64,000 nt of DNA from an uncultured Oscillospiraceae bacterium (lineage in GTDB: Bacteria > Bacillota > Clostridia > Oscillospirales > Acutalibacteraceae). The position numbers and the translations under genes were made by a program. The notes beneath the pieces are model-generated. The model saw only the letters and a program-made list of their open reading frames with translations, was not told the origin of the DNA and searched no databases. Shown piece after piece: positions 33,246-41,622 of the stretch. The stretch is taken from positions 1 through 64,000 of the forward strand of contig URQB01000004.1 of NCBI GenBank assembly GCA_900549825.1, read 5' to 3'. Positions within the stretch are counted from its first letter, which is position 1; every line of letters begins with the position of its first letter.

Positions 33246-33285
33246 CTTTAACAGCAAAAAGCTTTAAAGCGCAAAACTTTAAAGT
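33246..33285 (+). promoter_or_regulatory. Three spaced CTTTAA repeats in the symporter leader, operator candidate
   Basis: CTTTAA occurs at 33246, 33262 and 33277. The last two are full palindromes, GCTTTAAAGC (33261-33270) and ACTTTAAAGT (33276-33285), spaced about 1.5 helical turns apart and just downstream of the predicted transcription start. The arrangement suits a repressor or an RNA element. Confidence 0.4.
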
Positions 33286-33328
33286 GTCATACTTGCAGCG
33301 GGAATTTGTTTTGAGGGAGATGATCCGG

Positions 33329-34837
33329 GTGGAAAATACTGCGGTGTGGGTGACGATTGCGGTTTATATCGTTGCAATGATGGCGATCGGCATCTATGCG
33401 GGGCGCAAATCAAAAAGCATTGCCGACTTCACGGTCGGCGGGCGCAATGCGGGCGCATGGCTTTCCGCTTTGTCTTATGGCACCGCGTATTTCAGCGCGG
33501 TCATGTTCGTCGGCTATGCGGGAGGTACGGGCCTCCAGTATGGCCTGTGGGGGATCGCGGCCGGAATCGGCAACGCGGTATTCGGCTCCTGGCTTGCGTG
33601 GCGTGTGCTTGCGCGCAGGACGCGCGACGTTTCCGCCCGTCTGAAAATCAAAACCATGCCGCAGTTTTTTGACGCCCGTTATCAGTCGAAGGCAATGAAG
33701 ACCTTTGCTGCGGTAGTGATCTTCCTCTTTCTCGTTCCATATTCCGCTTCCGTTTATAAAGGGCTTGCCAGCGTAGCTGACGTATTACTCGGTATTGACG
33801 CGACGGTCTGCATGGTGATTATCGCTGTGGTGGCGATTCTGCTTTTGCTGCTCGGCGGATATGTCGCGCAGGCGCGGGCGGATTTTGTGCAGGGGATTGT
33901 GATGATGTTTGGCGTGGCGTTGCTGATCTTCTTTGTGCTGCGTTCCGATCAGGTAAACGGCTTCGAGGGCCTTGCGGCCTATGCAAAAACAGCGGCGGGG
34001 CTTCCGAAGCTGTCCGCCTCTCAGGCGGTTTCCCTGATTGCGACGGTATTGATGACGAGCTTCGGCACCTGGGGATTGCCGCAGATGATCCAGAAGTATT
34101 TCGGCATCAAGGATGACAGGCAGGCCAAGCGCGGCATCATTATCTCCACCTTTTTCGCGCTGCTCGTCGCGGGTGGCGGCTATTTTATCGGTTCGCTTTG
34201 CCATCTGTTCTTCACAAAGGAAACGATGCCTGTCCAAGACTATATCGTGCCGACGATGCTCAAGCTTGTGCGCATGCCAAGCGTCCTGCTTGGCGTGGTG
34301 CTGGTGCTACTGATCGCCGCCTCTGTTTCGACGCTGTGTTCGATCACGCTTTCCGCCAGCTCGACGCTTTCGATGGATCTGATCAAGGCACGCCTGAAGC
34401 CTACCATGATGGACAAAGGCGTTTCTGCACTGACGAAAGTACTCTGCGTCATATTTGTCATCGGCTCCTATGTGGTTGCCAATACAGATACGCCGATTCT
34501 GGATATGATGAGCTACTCCTGGGGGATCCTTTCCGGCTCCTTCCTTGCACCATATGTGGTGGCGCTGTATTGGAAGAAGATGAATCGGGCAGGCGCCTGG
34601 GCCGGGATGTGGAGCGGCTTTGTCATTGCACTGATTCCTGCCGCCAGCAAGCTGTTATCGCTGGCCGGAGTAACGGCTCCTGTCGTTGCAAAGCTTGCAG
34701 GTCTCGGGCCAGTATTCGCGGTGCTTGCAATGCTTGTGTCGCTCTTGCTTTGCTTTGTTGTCAGCGCAATCGATAACCGTATCAAACAGCCCGCGGTCAA
34801 TACCTTTTTCTATAGCGGCGTTGTAGAGCAGGAATAA
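33329..34837 (+). CDS. Sodium:solute symporter family transporter
   Basis: A 502-residue polytopic protein of the SSS family with about 13 hydrophobic segments. The first helix is WVTIAVYIVAMMAIGIYA. The hallmark FTVGGRNAGAWLSALSYG follows the first loop, and further helices include LLGVVLVLLIAASVSTLCS. The substrate (amino acid, sugar, vitamin or organic acid) cannot be assigned. The GTG at 33329 has GAGGGAG nine bases upstream; in-frame ATGs at 33320 and 33284 exist, but the first sits too close to that site and the second has none. It is monocistronic, with its own promoter and terminator. Confidence 0.9.
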   Translation: MENTAVWVTIAVYIVAMMAIGIYAGRKSKSIADFTVGGRNAGAWLSALSYGTAYFSAVMFVGYAGGTGLQYGLWGIAAGIGNAVFGSWLAWRVLARRTRDVSARLKIKTMPQFFDARYQSKAMKTFAAVVIFLFLVPYSASVYKGLASVADVLLGIDATVCMVIIAVVAILLLLLGGYVAQARADFVQGIVMMFGVALLIFFVLRSDQVNGFEGLAAYAKTAAGLPKLSASQAVSLIATVLMTSFGTWGLPQMIQKYFGIKDDRQAKRGIIISTFFALLVAGGGYFIGSLCHLFFTKETMPVQDYIVPTMLKLVRMPSVLLGVVLVLLIAASVSTLCSITLSASSTLSMDLIKARLKPTMMDKGVSALTKVLCVIFVIGSYVVANTDTPILDMMSYSWGILSGSFLAPYVVALYWKKMNRAGAWAGMWSGFVIALIPAASKLLSLAGVTAPVVAKLAGLGPVFAVLAMLVSLLLCFVVSAIDNRIKQPAVNTFFYSGVVEQE

Positions 34838-34855
34838 TCGAAAATAGCCAGTCAT

Positions 34856-34893
34856 AAAATTACAGTCACAGATTTTTCTGCGGCTGTAATTTT
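34856..34893 (+). terminator. Intrinsic terminator of the symporter gene
   Basis: Outer stem AAAATTACAG / CTGTAATTTT, with further pairing inside, 19 bases after the stop. Confidence 0.8.
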
Positions 34894-34914
34894 GGCATAT
34901 CAGAGGAAAATAAT

Positions 34915-34943
34915 TTGTCCAAAGCGCAAAGATATGCTATAAT
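34915..34943 (+). promoter_or_regulatory. Promoter whose -10 lies in the end of the palindromic element
   Basis: TTGTCC, a 17-bp spacer and a perfect TATAAT at 34938-34943. The -10 is the first six bases of the element's terminal repeat, and transcription would run through the whole hairpin region into paaK at 35281. Confidence 0.65.
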
Positions 34944-35206
34944 AATGTCTACTGAATAAACCGCGTTGCGGTTTATTCGCGCGGCGGTTGCCGCGCAATT
35001 TCAATGAAATGGACGAATTCATCCATTTCATTGAAATTGAGACATTGTTACAATGCGTATTTGCAATTGCCCTTTATAAAGGTCAATTGCGAAGTGCAAG
35101 GGTTTTGCCGCTTTTGCGGTAAAACCCTTGCACTGGAACAAAGCCAAATGGCATTGAAAGACAAGGCTTTCAATGCTTCCTCCTTTGTTCAGTACGCATT
35201 ATAATA
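34938..35206. repeat. 269-bp palindromic, MITE-like element made of at least seven hairpins
   Basis: The outermost 19 bases at each end are inverted copies, 16 of 19 matching (34938-34956 against 35188-35206). Inside are: GAATAAACCGC/GCGGTTTATTC (34954-34978); GCGCGGC/GCCGCGC (34979-34996); a perfect 17-bp stem (34997-35013/35022-35038); CATTG/CAATG (35043-35055); GCAATTG..CCTTT/AAAGG..CAATTGC (35063-35090); an 18-bp stem with one G-U (35094-35111/35116-35133); and GAACAAAG/CTTTGTTC enclosing GCATTGAAAG/CTTTCAATGC (35136-35190). No credible protein is encoded. It could be a non-autonomous transposable element or a structured leader RNA of the paaK operon. Confidence 0.75.
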
Positions 35207-35280
35207 AACATTAATTCGCGGCTTTCTGACATTCTGCGGTTTTATCCGCTAAAATCAATTCATCAGAGGGAGCTTTTATC

Positions 35281-36582
35281 ATGTTCTTTCAGCCAGAAAT
35301 CGAAACATTGCCCCGCAAGGATCTTGAGGCACTCCAGCTCGAACGCCTGAAATGGACGGTGGATTACTGCTACCGCAACGTGCCCTTTTACACCAGAAAG
35401 CTCGATGCAGCAGGCGTAACGGCGGATAAAATCAAATCCCTTTCGGATATCCAATACATACCGCCTACCACCAAGGCCGACCTGCGCGACAATTACCCCT
35501 TCGGCCTGTTTGCCCAGCCGATGAAAAAGATTGTGCGCATCCACGCCTCCTCCGGCACGACGGGCAAGCCCACTGTTGTCGGTTATACAAAGCGTGACCT
35601 TGAGATGTGGTCGGATTGTATGGCGCGCCTGGTCATGGCTGCCGGAGCGACGGATGAGGACATTGTGCAGATTTCCTTTGGCTACGGGATGTTTACCGGC
35701 GCCCTGGGCCTGCATTACGGGCTCGAGAAGATCGGCGCCACCGTCGTTCCCAATTCCAGCGGCAATACGGAAAAAGCGCTGATGTATATGCGTGATTTTC
35801 ACACCACCGCGCTGGTCTCCACCCCGTCCTATGCTTTGTATATGGCAGAGACGGCGAAGGAACTGAGCTATCCCATGAGCGATTATCATCTGCGTCTGGG
35901 CCTCTTCGGCTCTGAAGGATGCACGCCGGAGATGCGCGCTGAGGTGGAAAAGGGCTGGGGCCTGTTTGCAACCGACAATTACGGTATGAGCGAGCTTGTC
36001 GGCCCCGGCGTTTCCGGCGAATGCCGCGAGCGCGACGGCCTGCATTTCAATGAGGACTACTTTTATCCGGAAATCGTCAATTCCGAAACGCTCGAGCCTC
36101 TTGCGGCCGGGGAGACAGGCGAGCTGCTTGTCACGACGCTCTGTAAGGAGGGGCTGCCGCTCCTGCGCTACCGCACGAAGGACATCACGCGATTGAACTA
36201 CGAGCCCTGCAGATGTGGACGAACAGGCGTGCGCATGGATAAGGTCAAGGGCCGCACGGACGATATGCTCAAAATCCGTGGCGTGAATGTATTCCCGTCT
36301 CAGATCGAGAGCGTGCTGGTGGGCATGGAGAAGATCGGCCCGCACTACCAGCTCGTTGTCCGCCGGGAGGGGTATGCGGACACGCTGGAGGTCAAGGTGG
36401 AGCTGGTCGACGGAAGCATTTTGGAAAGCTATAAAGAAATCGAAGAGCTGCAGAACCATATTCGTCATCGGCTGCAGACTGTGCTTGGCATCCAGTGTAA
36501 GGTGAGCATCGTCGAGCCGAAAACGCTGGAGCGTTTCCAGGGCAAGGCGAACCGGATTCTGGATTTGCGCAATCAAAAGTAA
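35281..36582 (+). CDS. Phenylacetate--CoA ligase family protein, first copy
   Basis: An adenylate-forming enzyme of 433 residues that joins an arylacetate (phenyl-, hydroxyphenyl- or indoleacetate) to CoA, or runs in reverse to make ATP. The P-loop is HASSGTTGKPTVVGYT near 91-106. NYGMSELVGPGVSGEC (236-251), the hinge-region RYRTKDITRL near 298, and KGRTDDMLKIRGVNVFPSQ near 324 are PaaK hallmarks. A GAGGGAG site precedes the ATG. It is the first gene of an operon with iorA, iorB, a second paaK copy and an ACT protein. The true acyl substrate is inferred only from iorAB. Confidence 0.93.
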   Translation: MFFQPEIETLPRKDLEALQLERLKWTVDYCYRNVPFYTRKLDAAGVTADKIKSLSDIQYIPPTTKADLRDNYPFGLFAQPMKKIVRIHASSGTTGKPTVVGYTKRDLEMWSDCMARLVMAAGATDEDIVQISFGYGMFTGALGLHYGLEKIGATVVPNSSGNTEKALMYMRDFHTTALVSTPSYALYMAETAKELSYPMSDYHLRLGLFGSEGCTPEMRAEVEKGWGLFATDNYGMSELVGPGVSGECRERDGLHFNEDYFYPEIVNSETLEPLAAGETGELLVTTLCKEGLPLLRYRTKDITRLNYEPCRCGRTGVRMDKVKGRTDDMLKIRGVNVFPSQIESVLVGMEKIGPHYQLVVRREGYADTLEVKVELVDGSILESYKEIEELQNHIRHRLQTVLGIQCKVSIVEPKTLERFQGKANRILDLRNQK

Positions 36583-36621
36583 TGAAAGAAATCATCATTT
36601 TACATAAAGTGGAGGATCACT

Positions 36622-38355
36622 ATGAAAAAGCTGTTATTGGGCAATGAGGCCGTCGCGCGCGGCTTGTATGAGGCTGGGTGCCGGATTGCTTCGAGCTATC
36701 CGGGCACGCCAAGCACGGAAATCACCGAATATGCCGCGAAATATGACGACATCTACTGCGAATGGGCGCCGAATGAAAAGGTGGCGATGGAGGTCGCCTG
36801 CGGCGCTTCGATTGCGGGCGCGCGCTCCTTCTGCGCGATGAAGCATGTCGGCCTGAACGTCGCGTGCGACCCGCTGTTTACAGCATCCTATACGGGCGTC
36901 AACGCCGGCATGGTGATCGCGGTCGCGGACGATCCGGGTATGCATTCCTCGCAGAACGAGCAGGATTCCCGCCATCATGCGCAGGCCTCCAAGACGATGA
37001 TGCTCGAGCCCTCCGATTCGGCGGAATGCCTTGCCTATACGAAATTGGCCTATGAGCTCTCCGAGCAGTTTGACACGCCGGTGATCCTGCGGCTCTCCAC
37101 ACGCATTTCCCATTCGCGCAGCCTGGCAGAGATTGCCGAACGTGTGGACAACGGCGTAAAGGAATATGTAAAGGACCCGCAGAAATATGTCATGATGCCC
37201 GCCATGGCCAAGGGCCGCCATGCGGTCGTGGAAGAGCGCTGCAAGGCGGAGACGGCCTGGGCGGAAACGGCCCCCATCAATACAGTGGAATATCACGATA
37301 CCTCCATCGGCGTCATTGCCGCCGGCATTTCCTATCAATATGCAAAAGAAGCGCTGGGCGACCGCGTATCCTATCTGAAGCTCGGCTGCGTCTATCCGCT
37401 GCCCGTGGAGCGGATCAAGGATTTTGCGTCGCAATGTGATCAGGTGTATGTCATTGAGCAGCTCGACGACTTTATCGAAACGCACTGCCGTAAAATTGGC
37501 GTGGATGTCATTGGCAAGGAGGCCTTTACCCTCTGCGGGGAGTATTCACAGGCGATGATTGCGAAGGCCATCTTCGGCGAGGAGAAGAAATCGCTTCAGG
37601 CGGACGTTGCCATTCCGGGCCGGCCTCCCGTGCTGTGCGCGGGCTGCCCGCACCGCGGCCTGTTCTATGCGCTGAAAAAGCTAAAGGTCACTGTCAGCGG
37701 CGATATCGGCTGCTACACGCTCGGCGCGCTGGCGCCTCTTGGCATGATGGATACCTGCATCTGCATGGGTGCTTCCGTTTCCGCCCTGCATGGTCACAAC
37801 AAGGCGCGCGCAGGCTCCAATCATCATTCCGTTGCGGTGATCGGCGATTCCACCTTCATCCACTCCGGCGTGACGGGCCTGATCGATATTGCCTACAATC
37901 AGGGCAATTCCACGGTTGTGATTCTCGATAACAGCATCACCGGCATGACCGGCCACCAGCAGAACCCGACCACAGGTTATACGATCAAGGGCGATCCGAC
38001 GGCCGCCGTCAGCCTGGAGGCGCTGTGCAAGGCGGTCGGCATCAACCGGGTGGCAGTGGTTGACCCTTACGACCTGAAGCAGACGGAGGAAGTCATCCGG
38101 CAGGAGCTGGAGGCCGACGAGCCCTCCGTCGTGATTTCCCGCCGCCCCTGCGCACTGCTGAAATATGTCAAGCGTAATCCGCCGCTCCATGTTGACCGCG
38201 ACAAATGCACCTCCTGCAAAATGTGCATGCGCATCGGCTGCCCGGCCATCAGCATCAAAGAGGGGAAGGCGAATATCGACTTTACGCAGTGCGTCGGATG
38301 TGACGTGTGCACGCAGCTTTGCAAATTTGGCGCGATCCAGCATAAGGAGGGCTAA
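36622..38355 (+). CDS. iorA: Indolepyruvate ferredoxin oxidoreductase, alpha subunit
   Basis: A TPP enzyme that oxidatively decarboxylates aryl pyruvates (from Trp, Phe, Tyr) to aryl-acetyl-CoA, reducing ferredoxin. It has 577 residues. The pyrimidine-binding domain is N-terminal (GCRIASSYPGTPSTEITEYA). The TPP-binding region begins CAGCPHRGLFYALKKL near 339 and includes SGDIGCYTLG and GDSTFIHSGVTGL. The C-terminus has two ferredoxin motifs (KCTSCKMCMRIGCP and CVGCDVCTQLC) for two 4Fe-4S clusters. GGAGG precedes the start. The beta subunit follows after three bases. This is an anaerobic pathway. Confidence 0.96.
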   Translation: MKKLLLGNEAVARGLYEAGCRIASSYPGTPSTEITEYAAKYDDIYCEWAPNEKVAMEVACGASIAGARSFCAMKHVGLNVACDPLFTASYTGVNAGMVIAVADDPGMHSSQNEQDSRHHAQASKTMMLEPSDSAECLAYTKLAYELSEQFDTPVILRLSTRISHSRSLAEIAERVDNGVKEYVKDPQKYVMMPAMAKGRHAVVEERCKAETAWAETAPINTVEYHDTSIGVIAAGISYQYAKEALGDRVSYLKLGCVYPLPVERIKDFASQCDQVYVIEQLDDFIETHCRKIGVDVIGKEAFTLCGEYSQAMIAKAIFGEEKKSLQADVAIPGRPPVLCAGCPHRGLFYALKKLKVTVSGDIGCYTLGALAPLGMMDTCICMGASVSALHGHNKARAGSNHHSVAVIGDSTFIHSGVTGLIDIAYNQGNSTVVILDNSITGMTGHQQNPTTGYTIKGDPTAAVSLEALCKAVGINRVAVVDPYDLKQTEEVIRQELEADEPSVVISRRPCALLKYVKRNPPLHVDRDKCTSCKMCMRIGCPAISIKEGKANIDFTQCVGCDVCTQLCKFGAIQHKEG

Positions 38356-38358
38356 TCA

Positions 38359-38937
38359 ATGGCAGTCAAAAGTATCATGATCGTCGGCGTCGGCGGACAG
38401 GGGACGCTGCTTGCCAGCCGCCTGCTCGGCAGCGCGCTGCTGAGCAAAGGATATGATGTGAAAGTATCTGAAGTGCATGGCATGAGCCAGCGCGGCGGTT
38501 CCGTCGTCACCTATGTGAAATATGGGGATCAGGTGTATTCTCCCACAGTCGAAAAGGGTGAGGCGGATTACATCCTCGCCTTTGAGCAGCTGGAAGCGGC
38601 CCGCTGGCTGCCTTATCTCAAGCCGGAGGGGAAGCTGATCGTCAACATTCAGCAGATTGACCCAATGCCCGTCGTCATCGGCGCGGCAGAGTATCCGCAG
38701 GGCGTGCTGGAAGCGCTTAAGGCCAGCGGAGCGGATATCACGGCGCTCGACGCGCTTGCCATCGCAATGGATGCGGGCTCCTCCAAGGCGGTCAACGTGG
38801 TGCTCATGGGCGTTTTGGCGCAGCATATGGATCTCAGCCGGGATGTGTGGGACCGGGCGCTGGAAGAGACCGTCCCGCCGAAGTTTTTGGAAATGAACAA
38901 GCTGGCGTTTTCCATGGGCTATGATTACGGCGCATAA
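38359..38937 (+). CDS. iorB: Indolepyruvate ferredoxin oxidoreductase, beta subunit
   Basis: A 192-residue gamma-type subunit of the 2-oxoacid:ferredoxin oxidoreductase family that completes IorA. It opens with SIMIVGVGGQGTLLASRLLG, then VHGMSQRGGSVVTYVKYG near residue 39, both family signatures. A CoA-binding role is general family knowledge. The ATG follows the iorA stop by three bases, with AAGGAGG inside the end of iorA, so the subunits are translated together in proportion. The second CoA ligase starts 22 bases downstream. Confidence 0.95.
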   Translation: MAVKSIMIVGVGGQGTLLASRLLGSALLSKGYDVKVSEVHGMSQRGGSVVTYVKYGDQVYSPTVEKGEADYILAFEQLEAARWLPYLKPEGKLIVNIQQIDPMPVVIGAAEYPQGVLEALKASGADITALDALAIAMDAGSSKAVNVVLMGVLAQHMDLSRDVWDRALEETVPPKFLEMNKLAFSMGYDYGA

Positions 38938-38959
38938 AGCGGAAAGGAATGAATACAAG

Positions 38960-40264
38960 ATGGATCACTATTTCAATCCGGAAATCGAAACCGCCTCGCG
39001 CGAATATCTGTGGGCGCTTCAGTCCGCAAGGCTGATTCAAATGGTACATAACGCATACAATCATGTGCCGTTTTACAAACAGAAATTCAATGAGATTGGC
39101 CTGCTGCCGGGAGATATCAAAACGATCGACGATATCGTAAAGCTTCCCTTTACCGTCAAGCAGGACCTGCGGGATAATTATCCCTTTGGCCTGTTCGCTG
39201 TTCCCAAGGATCAACTGGTGCGCATTCATGCGTCTTCCGGTACAACGGGAAAGCAGACGGTCGTCGGCTACACGCAGCATGATATCGACGTGTGGGCCGA
39301 AGGCGCGGCGCGCGCATTGACGGCGGCCGGCGCAACCAAAACGGATGCTGTCCATATATCCTACGGCTACGGCCTCTTTACGGGCGGCTTAGGGCTTCAC
39401 TACGGCGCAGAGAAGATGGGCGCCACCGCAATTCCGGTTTCCTCCGGCAATACGAAGCGCCAGGTGCAGATCCTGCAGGATTTCGGTTCCGACATTTTGT
39501 GCTGCACGCCTTCCTATGCGATGTTCATCGGCGAGACGGTCAATCGGATGGGTATTGATCCTACGACCCTTCGCCTGCGCGCTGGCCTGTTCGGCGCGGA
39601 ACCATGGTCGGAAAACATGCGCCGTCAGATTGAAAAATCTCTGGCCATTAAGGCGTATGATATCTACGGCCTTTCTGAGATCGCAGGCCCCGGCGTCTCC
39701 TATGAATGCCGGATGCAGACGGGGCTTCATGTCTGCGAGGATTATTTCTATCCGGAGGTCGTCGATCCGGACACCCTTCAGCCTGTACCAGACGGGACGT
39801 ACGGCGAGCTGGTCTTCACCTGCATCGGTAAGGAAGCGCTCCCACTGGTGCGCTACCGTACGCGTGATATCTGTGCGATCAGCCATGAGAAGTGCGAATG
39901 CGGCAGGACGCTTGTCAAAATGGCAAAGCCCAGGGGCCGTTCGGACGATATGCTGATTATCCGCGGCGTCAACGTCTTCCCATCTCAGGTGGAACATGTT
40001 ATACTGGAACTGGGTATGGAGCCGAATTACCAGATTGTCGTTACAAGGGAAAACAATCTCGACGTGATGGAAGTTTATATCGAGATGTCCGAGAAGATGT
40101 TCTCCGACTCTGTGCGCAGGATCGAGGAAACGGAGTCGCGCATCAAGACCGCGATGCAGACGACGCTGGGCGTTTCCGCAGTGATCCATCTGGTGGAGCC
40201 GCAGTCCATTCCGCGCTCCGAAGGCAAAGCGGTGCGTGTGATTGATAAACGAGTGATTGATTAA
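38960..40264 (+). CDS. Phenylacetate--CoA ligase family protein, second copy
   Basis: A 434-residue paralogue of the first CoA ligase in this operon, clearly diverged. HASSGTTGKQTVVGYTQ near residue 91, ISYGYGLFTGGLGLHYG near 133, IYGLSEIAGPGVSYEC near 235, RYRTRDICAI near 297 and KPRGRSDDMLIIRGVNVFPSQ near 323 (residues there typical of PaaK) are present. The ATG at 38960 is chosen because GGAAAGGA lies upstream and it aligns with the first copy. Two ligases in one operon suggest different aryl substrates, or forward and reverse use; this is inference. Confidence 0.93.
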   Translation: MDHYFNPEIETASREYLWALQSARLIQMVHNAYNHVPFYKQKFNEIGLLPGDIKTIDDIVKLPFTVKQDLRDNYPFGLFAVPKDQLVRIHASSGTTGKQTVVGYTQHDIDVWAEGAARALTAAGATKTDAVHISYGYGLFTGGLGLHYGAEKMGATAIPVSSGNTKRQVQILQDFGSDILCCTPSYAMFIGETVNRMGIDPTTLRLRAGLFGAEPWSENMRRQIEKSLAIKAYDIYGLSEIAGPGVSYECRMQTGLHVCEDYFYPEVVDPDTLQPVPDGTYGELVFTCIGKEALPLVRYRTRDICAISHEKCECGRTLVKMAKPRGRSDDMLIIRGVNVFPSQVEHVILELGMEPNYQIVVTRENNLDVMEVYIEMSEKMFSDSVRRIEETESRIKTAMQTTLGVSAVIHLVEPQSIPRSEGKAVRVIDKRVID

Positions 40265-40285
40265 GGATAGAAAGGTGGGTTTGAT

Positions 40286-40714
40286 ATGCCAATCAAGCAG
40301 ATTTCCATTTTTGTGGAGAACAAGCCCGGCCGGCTGGCCGATATCACCTCTCTGGTCGCGGAAAAGGGGATCGATATCCGCGCGCTTTCCATTGCGGACA
40401 CGACAGACTATGGAATCCTCCGCCTGATCGTCAACGACCCGGAGAAAGCGGAAGCAGTGCTCAAAGAGAGCGGTCTGACCGTATCCATAACGAACGTGCT
40501 CGGCATCGGCATCCCGGATGAGCCGGGCGGATTTTCCCGGGCAATCCGTGTGCTGGCGGATGCAGGCATCAGCGTGGAATATGCCTATGCGTTCATCACG
40601 CCGGAGGTCGGCGCGGCATATGTGATCATCCGCGTGGAAAATAACGAGGAAGCGGCGGCGGTGCTGACGAAGGCCGGCATTAAGCTGATTGAGCAGGGAG
40701 AAATCTTCTCCTGA
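40286..40714 (+). CDS. Tandem ACT-domain protein of the arylacetate operon
   Basis: A 142-residue protein of two ACT repeats: IKQISIFVENKPGRLADITS begins the first, and VLGIGIPDEPGGFSRAIRVL the second near residue 72. ACT domains bind amino acids or small acids and regulate partners. Proteins of this kind are often encoded beside PaaK-type ligases and IorAB, and may sense aromatic amino acids; the ligand is not shown. AAAGGTGGG precedes the ATG. It is the last gene of the operon, followed by a strong hairpin. Confidence 0.9.
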   Translation: MPIKQISIFVENKPGRLADITSLVAEKGIDIRALSIADTTDYGILRLIVNDPEKAEAVLKESGLTVSITNVLGIGIPDEPGGFSRAIRVLADAGISVEYAYAFITPEVGAAYVIIRVENNEEAAAVLTKAGIKLIEQGEIFS

Positions 40715-40725
40715 AAATGGTAATC

Positions 40726-40775
40726 ATCAAACGGGAACCGCATCAATTGATACGATGCGGTTCCCGTTTGATTTT
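40726..40775 (+). terminator. Intrinsic terminator of the paaK-iorAB operon
   Basis: A perfect 19-bp stem, ATCAAACGGGAACCGCATC (40726-40744) with its complement (40754-40772), nine-base loop, then TTT. Confidence 0.9.
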
Positions 40776-40955
40776 GAGCTAGAAGTGAGGAAAAGTTTAG
40801 TTATCATATCTGCTCAATGGAGGAGCTTTGTTTTACGGCCTCAAGACACACCCAGACACTTGTTTTGTTTATAGTTAGCAGGAGGTCTTTCTATATCAAT
40901 ATCTATTTCTTTGAGGCAGGGCAGGGCAAAGCTAAATTGAACAATGTGTCTTTTA

Positions 40956-41618
40956 TTATTCCGTATACAGAGTTCCATCAACGATATGTACAATTCTATC
41001 GCATTGTTTCGCCACTCGCTCATCATGTGTAACGATAATCACTGTTTTTCCCTGTTTGTGGATCTGCTTGAATAAGTCCATGATATCTTGCCCAGTTTGT
41101 GAATCCAGTGAACCGGTAGGTTCGTCCGCTAAGATGATTTCCGGTTCGTTGATGAGCACCCGCGCAATTGCTACCCGCTGTCTTTGTCCACCTGACATTG
41201 TACAACAGAGTTGTTTTTTTAGTGAGGAGATATTCAATTCTTTCATAACAGAGTCGACAGCCTGTTTTGCATTGATTTTCTTTTTGCTGTATGCGAGAGG
41301 CAATGTAATATTTTTTTCGGCTGTATAATGTTCAATGAGCGCGAAGTCCTGTACGATAAACCCAAAATATTCATTTCTTAAGTTTGCGTTTTTCTTCGTG
41401 GATAAACTTTGGATTGATACGTCGTTTAGCAGATACGTTCCCCCGGATGGCGATTCAAGGCATCCAATAATGTTTAAAAGGGTTGATTTTCCGGAGCCTG
41501 AGGGGCCCATGACAGCCAACAATTCACCCTTTGAAATATCCAAAGATAGGTCATGCAGCGCAATTGTTTTGGCGCCACCGGCGCCAAAAGTTTTTGAAAT
41601 ATTGAATAATGAGATCAT
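40956..41618 (-). CDS. ABC transporter ATP-binding protein, MacB/bacteriocin-export type
   Basis: A 220-residue ATPase. The ATG at 41618 is used because AAAGGA lies eight bases upstream; an earlier in-frame ATG at 41642 is less likely. Walker A GPSGSGKST is at 37-45, the Q-loop lies in IVQDFALIEHYTAE near 87, the signature MSGGQRQRVAIAR near 136, Walker B IILADEPTGSLD near 156, then the His switch TVIIVTHDERVAK. The LolD/MacB-like order indicates it powers FtsX-type permeases, and two such genes lie directly upstream. It is AT-richer than the core genes around it. Such systems export peptides or give antimicrobial-peptide resistance; the cargo here is unknown. Confidence 0.93.
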   Translation of the reverse strand: MISLFNISKTFGAGGAKTIALHDLSLDISKGELLAVMGPSGSGKSTLLNIIGCLESPSGGTYLLNDVSIQSLSTKKNANLRNEYFGFIVQDFALIEHYTAEKNITLPLAYSKKKINAKQAVDSVMKELNISSLKKQLCCTMSGGQRQRVAIARVLINEPEIILADEPTGSLDSQTGQDIMDLFKQIHKQGKTVIIVTHDERVAKQCDRIVHIVDGTLYTE

Positions 41619-41622
41619 GTGT

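Noticed and set aside
34954..35190. Possible CRISPR array, considered because of the many short repeats
   Set aside because: Each repeat pairs with its own neighbour as an inverted copy; there is no constant direct repeat and no regular spacing, and no cas gene is present.
35004..35204. A 66-codon frame inside the palindromic element
   Set aside because: It is composed of the hairpin arms read through, has no ribosome site, and its peptide makes no structural sense.
35263..36576. A 437-codon minus-strand frame opposite the first CoA ligase
   Set aside because: Shadow frame without motifs; the plus strand holds a complete adenylating enzyme.
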